From positions 682,001 to 746,000 of the forward strand of contig NHZP01000027.1 in assembly GCA_003313425.1 (NCBI GenBank): a stretch of 64,000 nucleotides of DNA, in the 5' to 3' direction. This document shows positions 1 to 12,039 of this stretch, piece after piece (position 1 is the stretch's first letter; each line of letters begins with the position of its first letter). The notes below the pieces were generated by a model that saw only the letters and a program-made list of their open reading frames with translations, did no database searches and was not told where the DNA came from. Origin of the DNA: Pseudopyrenochaeta lycopersici. Lineage: Eukaryota > Ascomycota > Dothideomycetes > Pleosporales > Pseudopyrenochaetaceae. Made by a program: the position numbers and the translations under genes.

Positions 1-122
1 GTAACTTCATCAAGTGGCGATCTCATGAGCTGCGCCGCATGTGGATCTACGGTCCTATAATCAACACTTCATACTCCTACTATGGTACTTGTATTCAATT
101 CAGAACGTCCACAAAGGTTTGC

Positions 123-1158
123 CTAGACCTCAGCGTTGATGAGTGATTCAAGTGGGCACAGAAACGCCAAACGACACGTGTGGAAGACTGGTCCTACTGC
201 CTCGTGGGCATTTTCGAAATCTCTATACCGCCCGTACACGGCGAAGGAAAAGGATGGGCACACACTCGACTGAGAATAGAAATTAACGAGGTCGCAAACG
301 GTGACACTCAAATCTTCTGGTCCCAAGAAATGTAAGGGCGCAACGGACGCCTCGTCCCCTTGTCGATTTAAGCACGTTGTGCTTCCCGTAAGATGATTCG
401 CGACCGTGCTATAAGAACTGCTAGGGAAAACCTGGCAAAAACAGCAACGGGTGGCAGGTTCTAGGTTGTTTATGAAGAGGCTATGTCTCATGAGATGTTC
501 GCTGACCTCCTGAAGACGCTGATTCATATCATGGTTGCTCTGGAAAGAGTCTAATGTCGACAGCAACGCAACGACGAGAACAAAGAAGACAGGCTGTTCC
601 CGTTGATACAGAGCTATTGAGTCCCGAATGGACGCCCTGAATGGTAGTAGGGGAAAGAGTGTGTGAACTTTCGAGGGGTTGGCTCGAGCGCAGATCGCAA
701 TTTCCCGCATAGGTTTAGTTTTGTAATAATTAGGGGTTTTGTCGTGTCGGAACAATGAGTAGGTCACTAGAGCCTGAAGGCAGAGTTCAGATGACAGCGC
801 AGGGTACGCTGTTGCCAACATACTGTACACCAGAATTCACGATGCCCACCCCAAGATGTGCTGACGGCAACGTGTGATATCGTAAATGCTGGGACGTGAT
901 GGTGTTGATAATGTTGGGAAGTCGCGCCTGCATCGCCGCGATTACCCGCCCGCTCGGTGTTTCGGCGCCTCCGGACAGCGCAACTTCAGCCCCAATGAAC
1001 CCATGTGTCCTTGTCTCCACTTGCTGTGCAATAACACGAGCAATACTCGACTGCGCATCGCCCGGCCCACTCAACATCTTGCTTATCAAAGCAATGGTTG
1101 CGGGAGTGGCTATGCTGCCAAGCGTCCCGTCTCCTATTGAACGCGCTATTGGCGTCAT
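123..1158 (-). CDS. Doubtful hypothetical gene (two overlapping ORFs)
   Basis: Two minus-strand ORFs follow one another: an Ala/Gly-rich 123-codon ORF starting at 1158, and a 235-codon ORF ending at 123 in another frame. They could be joined by an intron with a donor near 826 (GTACAG) and an acceptor near 770 (CTTCAG) after a CTGAAC branch-like site. That join would fuse the upstream ORF to the second one just after its N-terminus. I recognise no domain in either part. The downstream part has a helical stretch and several cysteines. An opposite-strand ORF of similar length covers 896-1219, so chance openness is possible. The join is my guess and either ORF may be spurious. Confidence 0.28.
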
Positions 1159-1445
1159 AGAGCCGTCGCGGCGCAGGGCGCACCACTCCTTCAGCCCTAC
1201 GGCGCTCGAAAGCAGCTGAAGCGACTAACGTTGAAATTTCGAACGATTGACACATATTTGCATTGTGTTTAGCTCGAACCCATTCTTTGCTACACAGACG
1301 CTGAATTTTCCCGCCCGAAAACGGTCACGCCCCGCCCGCCACACGTCCTAAACCGTTTGTTTATAACTGAACATCTTTCTTATAAATAATCTACTAGCAT
1401 GACGTCACTTGCAGTCGTAGGTCTATCCATCTGTCGATTGTTGTC

Positions 1446-3686
1446 ATGTTGCTAACCCTTGAAAAGTGTGACACTTGCAGGACAAGAAAGGTTCGCACCC
1501 CTGCGACTTTGTTGAACACCAACTAACCCTACAATGAGGTTAAATGTGATCGTGACAACCCTTGTGGAAATTGTTTTGATTCTAATATACAATGCAACCG
1601 GACGACACCTACATCCCGAAGCGGATCCAAGCGAAGAAGAGGCGCCGAGCCCACAGAAACACCGCAGAGCGTTCATCGGCTGGGGCTTCAAACACATTTT
1701 ACGCCCTCGCCGCCGCCCAGAGCACCAAGTGTGCCACCGTCATCCTCGATCATTGAAGCACAAGACTTCATTAGAAGGGAGATCATCTCGGGCAAGCCCA
1801 TGCCGGCTCATCGTTTGGCTGTCCTGAATTCTGCCATGTCCTTTGTCACCCATCTCAACCAAACGACGAAATATGAGAATATTGCCGGTGCACGAAGCAC
1901 TCGGGTAGTTGATATACTGGAGGACATAAGCGCGCCATCCGTGGAACTACTGTACTGGATGCTCCGCGGTACGTTGCCTTCTTGCATCGCATTACCGAAG
2001 CCTAACGAAAGACAATAGAGCTCAAGGGCAGCAGCATTGGTCCTCATGTGCTGGACTACTTCAAGCATGTCTCACCAAAGTCTTTGAAGGCTATGGGGCT
2101 GGCATTGATCAACCGCAACGGCGATGCGGAGACGCTTCTGCTCTACTCCATATGTGTCAATTCAGCAGTGTTCAAATTCATCAACACGGTACTATCGGAG
2201 AGTGACATGGGTGACATCGAGGATGGTTTACGGGATAAGGCTAGCATATACCTCCAGAGCGTTAAGCTGGCCATGACACGAATCCACTTACTTGCAGTAC
2301 CGTCACTGCTCTTTCTACAATCATTGCTGTGCAGCGTAAGTTCCATACCATCCGCTGTGTCAGTGTTACGAATTTGTTCCTCTCACACGAATCAGGCTTT
2401 TATTGCACAAGGGCAAGGTGATTCGGTTCACTGCTGGGCTTTCATCTCTGCTGCATGCAAGACCTGCGAAGACCTCAACCTGGAAGCCCAAGTGAACGCT
2501 TGCCAGATCGAGACAGAAGACGACATCGAGCTCTACTATTGCTATGTATGGTGTCACATACTCGATAAAAACTACTCGATCATGCTTGGACGCACCCGTT
2601 GTCTACTTAATCACGAGGGACTTGACGCTGTCTTCTCCTCGCCGCTCAACAGATCACTTTCGGCACTGCTCTCAACATACTTGCTCTTCGTGCCGGTTCA
2701 GGCTATCTTCATTCTGGAGTTACATCCGGTGAAGATCTCAAATACAAAAGCTTTGCTATCACGTGTAGAGTTGGTGGTGGCTGATCTTCTAGAACGCTTG
2801 AACCGTGTGCATGCTCGAATCACTGAGGTAAGACCAATCTATCTTTCTCGTATCGTTCCCGGTAACTTACATCGTGCAGCTACATGGGCCCTCAGACTCC
2901 TGGAGTGGTCTGCACATGGGTACTGAGTTGATAACGATACAATTTTCTTATCACTCCTTGCGAACCTCGATTCTGCGGTCCAAGCAGATCTGCTTACCAG
3001 CTCAACCCTATGTAGATCACGACTGTCTTGAGTCTGCGCGGATGGCTATGTCGACCTTGCGGAGTATCCAAGAAGCTGCTTTGACCCTTACTGATATTCG
3101 GTCACACGTTGCCTACATGCATTGGTACGTTAGCACTCCAATCACTCTGCATATGATAGGAAGCTGAACTTTCGGTGGTAGGACTGTACTCTATCACCCC
3201 TTGACGCCTTTTTTTGTCCTCTTCTGCAATGTTGTGGCCACTTCTGACACGACTGACTTTCATACGCTCAAGCGCGTGACGGAAGAACTGGAAGGGCTCG
3301 TTCACTTGTCTTCGTCGATCGCAAAACTACAGCTGCTGTTCTCATCCTTTATCGAACTTTGTGAAGAGCTCATGTCTGAGAAACGACTCAAGACTCATGC
3401 TATAGACTGCGGTACAGATATCGAGAGGCCACAAAGTCATGGGGCACTGTTTGCGCCTCTGCAGCCGCAAGATCAGATTGCAAAGGGTATCGCGCCAGTC
3501 ACCATGAACGATCCTTTTGCGCTTTCGCAGCCAAACTCAGCGCCGTTCGTCGCGCCAGATCAAGACTTTACCTTTTTGACAGACGGTACTCCTGGAGTCA
3601 TGGATCCAGGATGGGGCTTGTTCGACGTACAGCCGACGCTCGACTGGCTTGATGCCGACCTTTCCTTCTTCGACAGCAAGCAATAG
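1446..3686 (+). CDS. Zn(II)2Cys6 fungal transcription factor
   Basis: Six exons can be traced: 1446-1490, 1539-1968, 2019-2335, 2396-2827, 2880-3124 and 3182-3686. All junctions are GT-AG and keep frame, giving 657 residues. The N-terminus is a complete binuclear zinc cluster with cysteines at residues 8, 11, 18, 24, 27 and 34 (C-x2-C-x6-C-x5-C-x2-C-x6-C). A basic, Pro/Ser-rich linker follows. The middle homology region of fungal regulators lies at about residues 150-550; its C-terminal part contains a Leu-Tyr-His-Pro-Leu-Thr-Pro-Phe-Phe block typical of this family. The tail is acidic and aromatic, a candidate activation domain. It should act in the nucleus as a DNA-binding regulator; its targets are unknown. 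The start is the first ATG before the zinc cluster. Intron 1 splits the cluster. Confidence 0.9.
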
Positions 3687-4191
3687 CAGCAGCAATGATA
3701 CCGAGCATCGTGATAACCACGAATTGGCAACGCATAACGCTCGCATGCTCTCCTGGGAACCACATACCTCAATGAACAAGGCCTCTTCCAATTTCCCGAG
3801 CGTATCATTCGCCGAAAGCTCTGACACTTGGCATGACGCTCCAAAAGCCCATCGAAAGACTTTTTGCGTACAGGCGTTCATATTACATTCACGGCACCTG
3901 CAAGTCTCACCGCCGGCCAATTTTGTTCGTCCTCAAAGCTCCACCTCCCGCGGCGTGGCGAGCCAAATTGCAAAGTCTTGGCTCGCCGGCTAAAAATAGT
4001 CGGTACAGCGTCACAACACCACCAAAGCAACCCGAAGAGTGGGCGATGCTTACGATATATCCTAGGAATGAAGTTTACGATCTGTGAAGTGCTCTCATAC
4101 ATTTATTCCTCATTTCCATCGATTCAACGCTTCATCGGCTTGCAACCACAACTCCGCCTCATATCGTATCCGCTCATTCACCCTTGGCAAC
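3687..4191 (+). other. Intergenic, 505 bp
   Basis: This stretch separates the stop of the zinc-cluster regulator from the start of the arrestin-like gene on the same strand. Short ORFs overlap it in several frames, but none has coding character. It presumably holds the 3' end of the first gene and the promoter of the second. I see no defined motif. Confidence 0.5.
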
Positions 4192-5579
4192 ATGGATGTA
4201 CGAGTCCATATCGATGGTGGCGACAGAACATTCACAAGTGGAGATGTCCTTTCCGGTGAACTCCATGTGCTCTGTGCACAAGCAGCGACAATTTCGAAAT
4301 TAACAGTCAGTCTCATCGGTGAAAGCACATCGTCGTTGACTGGCGCATCTGGGCTACTATTTTCACGAAAAGAGGAGGAGAAGCATATCATCCTGCGCGA
4401 AGAGCATCAGATCGTCCCGAGCACGCAAGAGTCAAGGATGGGAAGACCAGAACCCATTCGGCTTGCAGCTGGATGTCACAGCTTCGATTTCAGACTACGA
4501 GTACCGTGGATTCAAAATTGCTCTGCGTGTCCTCCCAAATCTCCATTCGGAGGTGGGGATGAGTATGATTCACTTCGGAATAGCTCATCATTGAGATCTC
4601 AACTTCCACCGTCCATGCATGATTTTCGAAAGGGTACTGAGGTCACGTATCACCTCGATGCTACAGTCACAAGTCTACGGAACATGTTCAAGAGTAGGAT
4701 AATGAAGGTATGAGAATGCGCCTGTACCTGTTACCAGCAGCTAATATCGTCTAGTCATTCCCGATCACTGTTTGGCCTGTTGACACGACAGCCGTCCACG
4801 ATGACGTCAATGCAACTTCGAATGCAGCAACCACGACAGCACGCGCGACCATCCTAGGCCCAAGCTCACTTCCGCTACCCCCGCACTTATTAGCGAAGGA
4901 AGTTCAAGGTCTTGCTCCCGCAGAACTCCTGATCTCAGCAACGTTTCAGCCTGGCTTTCGACTCACGAGCGCAAATTCTCCTCGACAAATCACAATGCAT
5001 CTTTCAGTTACGAAGCTGAAACAACACCCGCAAGATATGTATCTACAATCATTCCAAATGTTACTTGTTGGCTACACAGATATTCGGGCAGGTGCAGCAA
5101 CCCACGGACAAATGACTTTCTGGACATTACAGTCCCTCAGCAACCTTGGCTTACAGGTCTTTACAGGTGCAGATGCATCAGGGACGCAGCACCATGTTGA
5201 CTCACGGCTGTGGAAAAGCATCACACTCGACGAGGGAGTAGTACCAGACTTTACTACCTGCAATTTGGAAAGGCGCTACGAGCTCGAGATCCTGATGGGA
5301 TGGCAGTGTCAAAGTGGGGAGCATGCTGGAAGGGTATTTTTCGTTCAGCTCAGGACGCCTGTGCGTATCTCCTCTGGCGCTTTGCGTGGCCGCGATTCCG
5401 AGAAAAGAGACTCAGTCTTGGTGAAAGACAACATGCAACCCAGTCAGATACCGAGCAGCGAGGAGATGCGAAGCATACAGGGCCAGTTCTACGCACCACC
5501 GACTTATGGCGAAGCTGTCCGAGCAGCGGCCTACGATAGGTTGACAGGCTTCGAAATAAAGAACGCAGATGGCTGCTGA
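4192..5579 (+). CDS. Arrestin-like (alpha-arrestin family) protein
   Basis: Two exons, 4192-4707 and 4755-5579, are separated by a 47-nt GT-AG intron with a GCTAAT branch-like site. They give 446 residues. The N-terminal half starts with the beta-strand pattern of arrestin N domains (a hydrophobic strand, then Thr-x-Ser-Gly-Asp-x-Leu-Ser-Gly-Glu). The C-terminal half resembles the arrestin C domain. A Pro-Pro-Thr-Tyr motif at about residues 420-423 fits the PPxY sites by which alpha-arrestins recruit Rsp5/Nedd4-type ubiquitin ligases to membrane transporters. The ATG at 4192 directly precedes the first arrestin strand. An upstream in-frame start at 4084 would add 36 residues with no domain character. 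The cargo cannot be deduced. Confidence 0.88.
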
Positions 5580-8349
5580 ATATTGAGATTCTCTTTTTGG
5601 TTTAACTTGTATGTGTGGCGTTCAAGCTTCGTACATACCACTAAGCGAGGATGTGCTCGAGTACGAGCTGGCATTCAAGTGCATAAAGATCAGCATCATG
5701 AAAATCGAGGGTGTCAGCAAGGCTTTGCATTCCGACTAGCAGCCTTATGGTTACGCCCGCATCCCGGCTGCCTCTATGTCTCTGAATCTCAAATTCAACT
5801 TTTATTCTCTAAAAACATGTTCTTTGTTTGTCTTCCGTTGCAACAATTAAGCGTCTGCTATAAATGCGCGACGCTAGCTGAAGGCGTTAGCTTTTTTGTG
5901 TCGCTGGCTCAGACTGGGGATTGTAGAGTCTTAGATCGTCGTCTTGGATTGGGCTGGATGTTCTTTGCAGATCGATTGCAGCCATATCCCGGCCGGACAT
6001 ACGTTCCGCTAACCATGATAGGTTGTACAATTTGTAAGACCACCATTTGGTATCTGAGCTGCGGTCACCGTTCAATACTACACCACTGCAGTGCGTTACC
6101 CAAGGCGGAAGACACTGACGTTTCTATATCAGCCGAGTGCCTGCGTTTCCTTTCGGCCGCCTTTGGCCTCAAAACCTCCCCCCCTCGGGCCTTATCCATC
6201 CGCTTCGCGGGAGTCCAGTGTTGTTTTTATTATCTTGGGGCTTAATATCATAGCATAGCTCGTGGTGCCCTGCAGATAGAGCATGCAGAGAAACATTGTA
6301 TTAGATCTGGCATTTCGTCTGATATTGATTCCTGCAAACTCGAAAACATTAGCAAAAGGCCTATCCTACGGGGACAAGCGTTGCAACCTTGGAATACTGC
6401 TGATTACAGACAGCGAAACTTCTCACATCTCGTTATCTTGGGGGCTGTTCTGCTCTTTGCTAGTGACCTGGGAGGGTTTGTTCAGCGTTATCGTTTTTGA
6501 TCTTCAGAACGGCGATCCCGGCGGCTTCATCTACGGCTTTTTGTTTGGACCAGGTATGCTTGCGTAGTCGCAATTACAGATGAGCTCATCAGTATGCGGC
6601 TTAATGCGGGGGCCAAGGTCACTGAGTACATGTACTCACACCTGAACGCTGGAATGTGATACAAACGTATCTCACCGGCTGGTTGGTTCCCTGAACAATG
6701 GCGCGATGATATGGCCAAGTATTGCGCATAAGCAAATTAAATTCGCGTGTTTTAAGACTGTGTTTCCATATATTGGGGCTGATGCGACGACCTGATAGGC
6801 TGCCTTTATACTTGATGGCATAACTTAATTGAGATGGCTGGAGGCGCTGACCTTTCGCGATTAACATCGCTGAAGTTGCCTTCGAAATGTATGCCTTGGA
6901 CGTAGGTTCTCCCATTGGTGTTGCGCACGCGAGGGACCTCCATTATTCGACCAGCCAGAGGTCGTTAGTAACCATCGGTGTGTGCGTTTCCGGCTCTATA
7001 TAGTCACCGCAGCTTGATTGTATGACCTTCACGGCTGCCGAAAAGATGCGGCCTGGCGGTAACACCGAGTCGTCAGCACAAACACAGATCCAACGTCGTC
7101 ATACACCATATATTTTTTGGACGAAGGCCAAAAACGTCGATCGCCGCAACGTGCTCGAGCATGTCCTTATTTGTTCCCTCTTATATCGTCAGCAACACCG
7201 CTCGCTGCGCTTCTCCATTGGTCTTTACTGTCGCCAGAGACTCGTAAACGACAATGACAACTCTTCGCAAGCGCACTCTTTGGGCTGGTGGGTGGTCGTC
7301 TATGATCAAGCCATCGACTGTCTTGACCCTGCCGAGGTCTGCGGGAAATAGATAAAAGACATCTGCAAAGAGCAACAGCAAATGGGGTTACACATTACTG
7401 ATCTTACTGTCTGCATTCTGTGCGGCACACGTCGATCAATGCAGCACCACAAGAGCAAGGAGCCTAGAACTCTGATTTGCTGAAGATTTATCGAGCAGGT
7501 CGATCGCATGGCGAGCGCCCCTCACAGAGTCGTCATTGAGGTCCACAGTCACTGCAACGACATCCATAATCTACACGCACATCATGCCAGATCTGTACAC
7601 GCATCTTTCGCTTTCTTTACCACGACAATGGAACTTAGTGGCGACGATTTCTTTCTCGCCTACCTCAACGGCAAGAATCGTCCTCAGATGTCCCAATCGT
7701 TTACGCCTTTAAATTATTTGGAATGCGTAATGCCCGTCCGATGCAGTCCGACACAATGCTATCACGAGCTTTCGACGGGAGTGGGTCCACAAAGAGGCAC
7801 GCGCAGACACACGCAGCCGTAAGGCCAATGCTTCCTGCTCTAGCCAGTCCCTGTAGTTCTTTAATTAAGGCCGTCAGGATGTACCACAACGTTTGATATA
7901 GATGTGCGACAGCCTTTAGAATGTCGTTGTGGTAAACATCGGCCTGCAATCTATTTTTAGCCGGCTCCGAGTATCTTAACCAGGCTTGGGACGTGCTTAC
8001 ACCGACTAAATTGAGTTTAGCTCATACTGCAGACTTTATACGATACTCAGACGTGTCCGAACAACTTGATCGTTTTCACTGCTGAGCTTCACCTCGATAT
8101 TTCAGGTGCGTCGAAAGCGTACGGCTGATTTCGAGTATTGATTTGCGTGGTTCAGGCTGAGTATGCCCGTTCTCATTCTGAGAGGAGGTGCGGCGATGCT
8201 GGATCCTCACGTCTTAGAACGAACGGATCACGAAATGGCACTAGAGCTGATTGTATACCTTGCGTAAGTGCATTCAGGGATCTGTGTAACCTGGGTGGTC
8301 AACGCTCTGCTGGGATTAAGGGCATTGCTTCATTTGCAGAAGGCGAGTA
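5580..8349 (+). other. Long stretch without a supported gene
   Basis: These 2.8 kb hold only ORFs with skewed, non-domain composition. The longest (5583-6245, 220 codons) begins with a non-ATG codon and is rich in Cys, Phe and Arg. Base composition is normal, so this is not a RIP-mutated tract. I find no tRNA, inverted repeat or transposon domain. It may contain untranslated regions, a non-coding transcript or a much-decayed gene. Confidence 0.5.
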
Positions 8350-8458
8350 TTCTTCCTTCCATCTTTCTTACACTCTCTCTCTACTTTTTGGAGATTTCTT
8401 CTTACTCCCGAGCCCTCTACTTTCTTGGCTTCCATTCCCGCCCACTACTGTTCCATCT
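8350..8458 (+). promoter_or_regulatory. Pyrimidine-rich tract upstream of the chitin synthase
   Basis: About 110 bases are strongly C/T-biased on the coding strand, with CTCTCTCT and TTCCTTCC runs, ending about 30 bases before the ATG at 8490. Such CT-rich tracts are common near transcription starts of highly expressed filamentous-fungal genes. The start itself is not mapped. Confidence 0.45.
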
Positions 8459-8489
8459 CAGCTTCATTTTGCACACACAGACCCTCGAG

Positions 8490-11443
8490 ATGGCTTCTGA
8501 TCCCAATGATCTATTCAATGAACAAGGACATCAACTGCAGAACCTCTCCCGTGCACCGGTTAGTCAAGGTCAACAAATCCGCAAGATTGTCATCTCACAA
8601 ATGCGTACAGTACCACTTTCTTCCTGAAAATTACGACGCCGGCGAACGCCTCTTGGAGGAGTCACCTGCGCCAGAATATCCGTCGCCACTTGAAGATGCA
8701 CAAGATCACCCGAGATCAGCTTTTCCAAAAACCACGTCTTCCATATACAATCTTACTGAGACTTATGCTCCCAATGCAATCGAATCACACGCATACCATA
8801 CGATGGGCACAAACAATGGTGGCCATGAGCTTTCTAACCCATATACTAACAACAGATTTCAGGGAAGGCATTCGTCCGATGCAGTTGAGACTGACGATAG
8901 TTGGGCGCAACGGCAGCAACCGTCCGCTGTATCCCAGGATGGCAATGGCATGAAGCGATCAAGGACTCGCAAAGTCAAGCTTGTGCAGGGATCGATCTTG
9001 TCTGCGGACTATCCCGTGCCTAGTGCTGTGCAGAATGCCATCGAGCCGCGCTACCGCAATGAGGATGGAGCATTTGAAGAAGAGTTCACCAAGATGCGCT
9101 ATACAGCTGCCACCTGCGATCCGAATGACTTTACCCTCGCGAACGGTTTCAACTTGCGACCAAGAATGTATAATCGCCACACCGAGCTACTCATTGCTAT
9201 CACATACTACAACGAAGATAAGACGCTCTTGGCCCGAACACTTCACGGCACAATGAAGAACATTAGAGACATCACCAACCTGAAGCGCTCGCAGTTCTGG
9301 GACAAGGGCGGACCCGCGTGGCAGAAAATTGTTGTTTGCCTTGTGTTCGACGGCATTGACAATGTCGATAAGAGCGTTTTCGATGTCCTCGCGACGGTCG
9401 GCATCTATCAAGACGGGATTGTCAAAAGAGACGTCAACGGCAAAGAAACAGTTGCGCATGTCTTCGAATACACCAGTCAAATCTCGGTGACACCAGATAA
9501 TCACCTCGTTCGACCCAGTACTAGCAACGAATCAGACAACTTACCGCCAGTACAGCTCATCTTCTGTCTTAAACAAAAGAATAGCAAGAAGATCAACTCT
9601 CATCGATGGCTCTTCAACGCTTTTGGCCGGATACTGAACCCAGAAGTCGCGATCCTTATCGACGCCGGCACAAAACCAGGTCCTCGGTCCCTGCTGGCGC
9701 TGTGGGAAGCCTTCTACAACGACAAAGATTTGGGAGGGGCGTGCGGCGAGATTCATGCAATGCTCGGCAAGCGAGGTCGAGCACTTCTGAATCCTCTGGT
9801 CGCTATACAGAACTTCGAGTACAAGATTTCTAACGTTCTGGACAAGCCTCTTGAAAGTGCATTCGGATATGTCAGCGTTCTCCCTGGTGCGTTCTCTGCG
9901 TACAGGTTCAGGGCCATAATGGGCATGCCGCTTGAGCAAGCAAGGTCACCCGCGTCCGTGTTGTCTACGTCCATTGCTGACAGCTTTTACAGTATTTCCA
10001 TGGCGATCATACGCTATCAAAGATCCTGGGGAAAAAGGGCATTGATGGGATGAACATCTTCAAGAAGAACATGTTCCTTGCTGAGGACCGAATTCTTTGC
10101 TTCGAGCTCGTGGCGAAGGCGGGTTCGAAGTGGCACTTGTCGTACGTGAAAGGTATACGAGCGCTTAAATGGAAAAGCTTGAACAGAACGCTCACCAGAT
10201 CGCAGCTTCGAAAGGTGAAACAGACGTACCTGAAGGCGCAGCAGAATTTATCGGCCAACGCCGAAGATGGCTCAATGGATCTTTCGCCGCATCCTTATAC
10301 TCCATCATGCACTTTGGTCGGCTCTACTCGTCGGGTCACAGCATCATCCGGCTCTCCTTCCTGCACATTCAGCTTGTCTACCAATTTGCCAATGTTCTCT
10401 TTACGTGGTTTTCGCTGGCCTCATACTACCTAACCACTACTGTCATCATGACTCTGGTCGGCACGCCACAAGAGTCAGCAGATTACCACGGCTGGCCCTT
10501 CGGCGACAAAGTCACGCCAGTCTTCAACGTAGTCGTGGGCTACATATACGTCGCGTTCGTGATTCTTCAATTCATCCTTGCGCTTGGTAACCGACCGAAA
10601 GGATCCAAGAAGACTTATTTGGCTTCTTTCGTTGTCTTTGGTCTCATTCAAGGCTACATCCTAATCCTCACCACATATCTCGTCTATCGCGCCTTCAGCA
10701 CCAAACCCATCGAAGACCAGATCTCACTCGCATCCGGCAGAGCATTCTTTGACAGCTTCTTCGGCGGGAGCACCGGCGTCGCGGGACTTATCTTGATTGC
10801 ACTAGTTACAATCTATGGCTTCAACTTCATCGCTTCTTTCCTTTATCTCGACCCTTGGCACATGTTTCACTCATTCCCACAGTATCTGGTACTAATGTCG
10901 ACCTACATCAACATCCTGATGGTATATGCATTCAACAACTGGCACGACGTAAGCTGGGGTACGAAAGGGTCGGACGTTGCTGAGAGCTTACCGTCGGCGC
11001 ATATTGTGCAGGGTGAAACTGAGGTCACTGTCGAAGAAATCGAACAGGAGCAAGAAGACATCGACAGCAAGTTCGAGAAAGTTGTCAGGAGAGCATTGAC
11101 ACCTACGAGTACTGGTGGGGATATTAAGTCAGAGAAGAAAGAGACAGAAGACTCGTACAAGAGTTTCAGGACGGGTTTGACGTACTCATGGCTGCTGTCG
11201 AACATCCTGTTAGTCATTGGTGTCACTAGTGATGACTTTAGTATGGTGGGACTGGGTGTGAGTTTTATCGCTGCGTTCATTTGAGATTATAATGACTCCT
11301 TATAGAACGCTTCGACGACGCGCACGCCAATGTATTTCCGGATCTTGCTCTACGCAACTGCGATTCTCTCATTAATCCGCTTCCTCGGCTTTCTGTGGTT
11401 CCTGTGTGGAACTAGCATCAGGTTCTGTTTAGCAAAAAGATGA
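8490..11443 (+). CDS. Chitin synthase (class I/II type)
   Basis: Five exons (8490-8558, 8611-9939, 9993-10152, 10206-11257, 11306-11443) give 915 residues, the usual length for the family. The enzyme would polymerise UDP-N-acetylglucosamine into chitin at the plasma membrane. The N-terminal 200 residues are hydrophilic and variable. Next come the catalytic blocks: an Asp-Ala-Gly-Thr-Lys-Pro motif, Gln-Asn-Phe-Glu-Tyr-Lys, Glu-Asp-Arg-Ile-Leu, and the diagnostic QRRRWLNGS beginning at about residue 537. Several transmembrane helices fill roughly residues 560-760, and a last pair lies at the C-terminus. No myosin head is present, which excludes classes V and VII. Intron 2 begins with GC, not GT; only this boundary restores the conserved reading across the junction. 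Assignment to class I versus II is uncertain. Confidence 0.96.
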
Positions 11444-12039
11444 TCTGTGGACACCAGAAAGATCAGGCCTGTGGTATTTTTTGTTATGTATTGCTTTGAC
11501 CACCTCAAGATTCTACAACTTGTCGACAAGTTTCGAATCAGGCAGTTTCTTTGCTCGGACCTTGTCCAGGCCTTCTAGGGTACCTTGAAACCCGCCGCTG
11601 ACTAGAGTAATAGGATTGGGTTTTGCTCCGCTGCGATCTTAGATAGACTAGCACAGAATCCTGACAGGGTTTTGCAATCTTCAGGAGAGGTTGGATATTT
11701 AGGACTGATATTAGGCAACCTTCTCTACTTTCAAAAGTAAAATCCTAAATTTTCTCTTCTTCAAAAATTCTATTACTATTCTACTTCATAACCTCAAACT
11801 CCTTGATTGTACTGATCGGACCCTATAACGAAAGGCAGACACACGCACAGGTTAAAAATAAAAAATTCCAGTTCATACATTCTAGTTACCATTCGAAAAG
11901 AACCCTTTGAGTAAGTTATGTAAGTAACATTGGCGTACTTTAAGAGTTTTACAGTAATTAAAGTAGAGTACTCTCACGGAGGTGATTGTAAGAGTATTCT
12001 ACTCTCATCTTCATACTCTCCGGGTACTCCGATGCTCAG
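11444..12039 (+). other. Convergent intergenic region, about 600 bp
   Basis: It lies between the 3' ends of the chitin synthase (plus strand) and the WW-like/EF-hand gene (minus strand). It is AT-rich toward the middle, with T-rich and A-rich runs suited to two 3' untranslated regions. No ORF or repeat is supported. Confidence 0.5.

Noticed and set aside
896..1219. 107-codon plus-strand ORF opposite the first minus-strand ORF
   Set aside because: It mirrors the composition of the opposite frame and has no recognisable motif; it is treated as a shadow.
5583..6245. 220-codon plus-strand ORF after the arrestin gene
   Set aside because: It starts with a non-ATG codon and has Cys/Phe/Arg-skewed composition, with no domain and no supporting splice structure.
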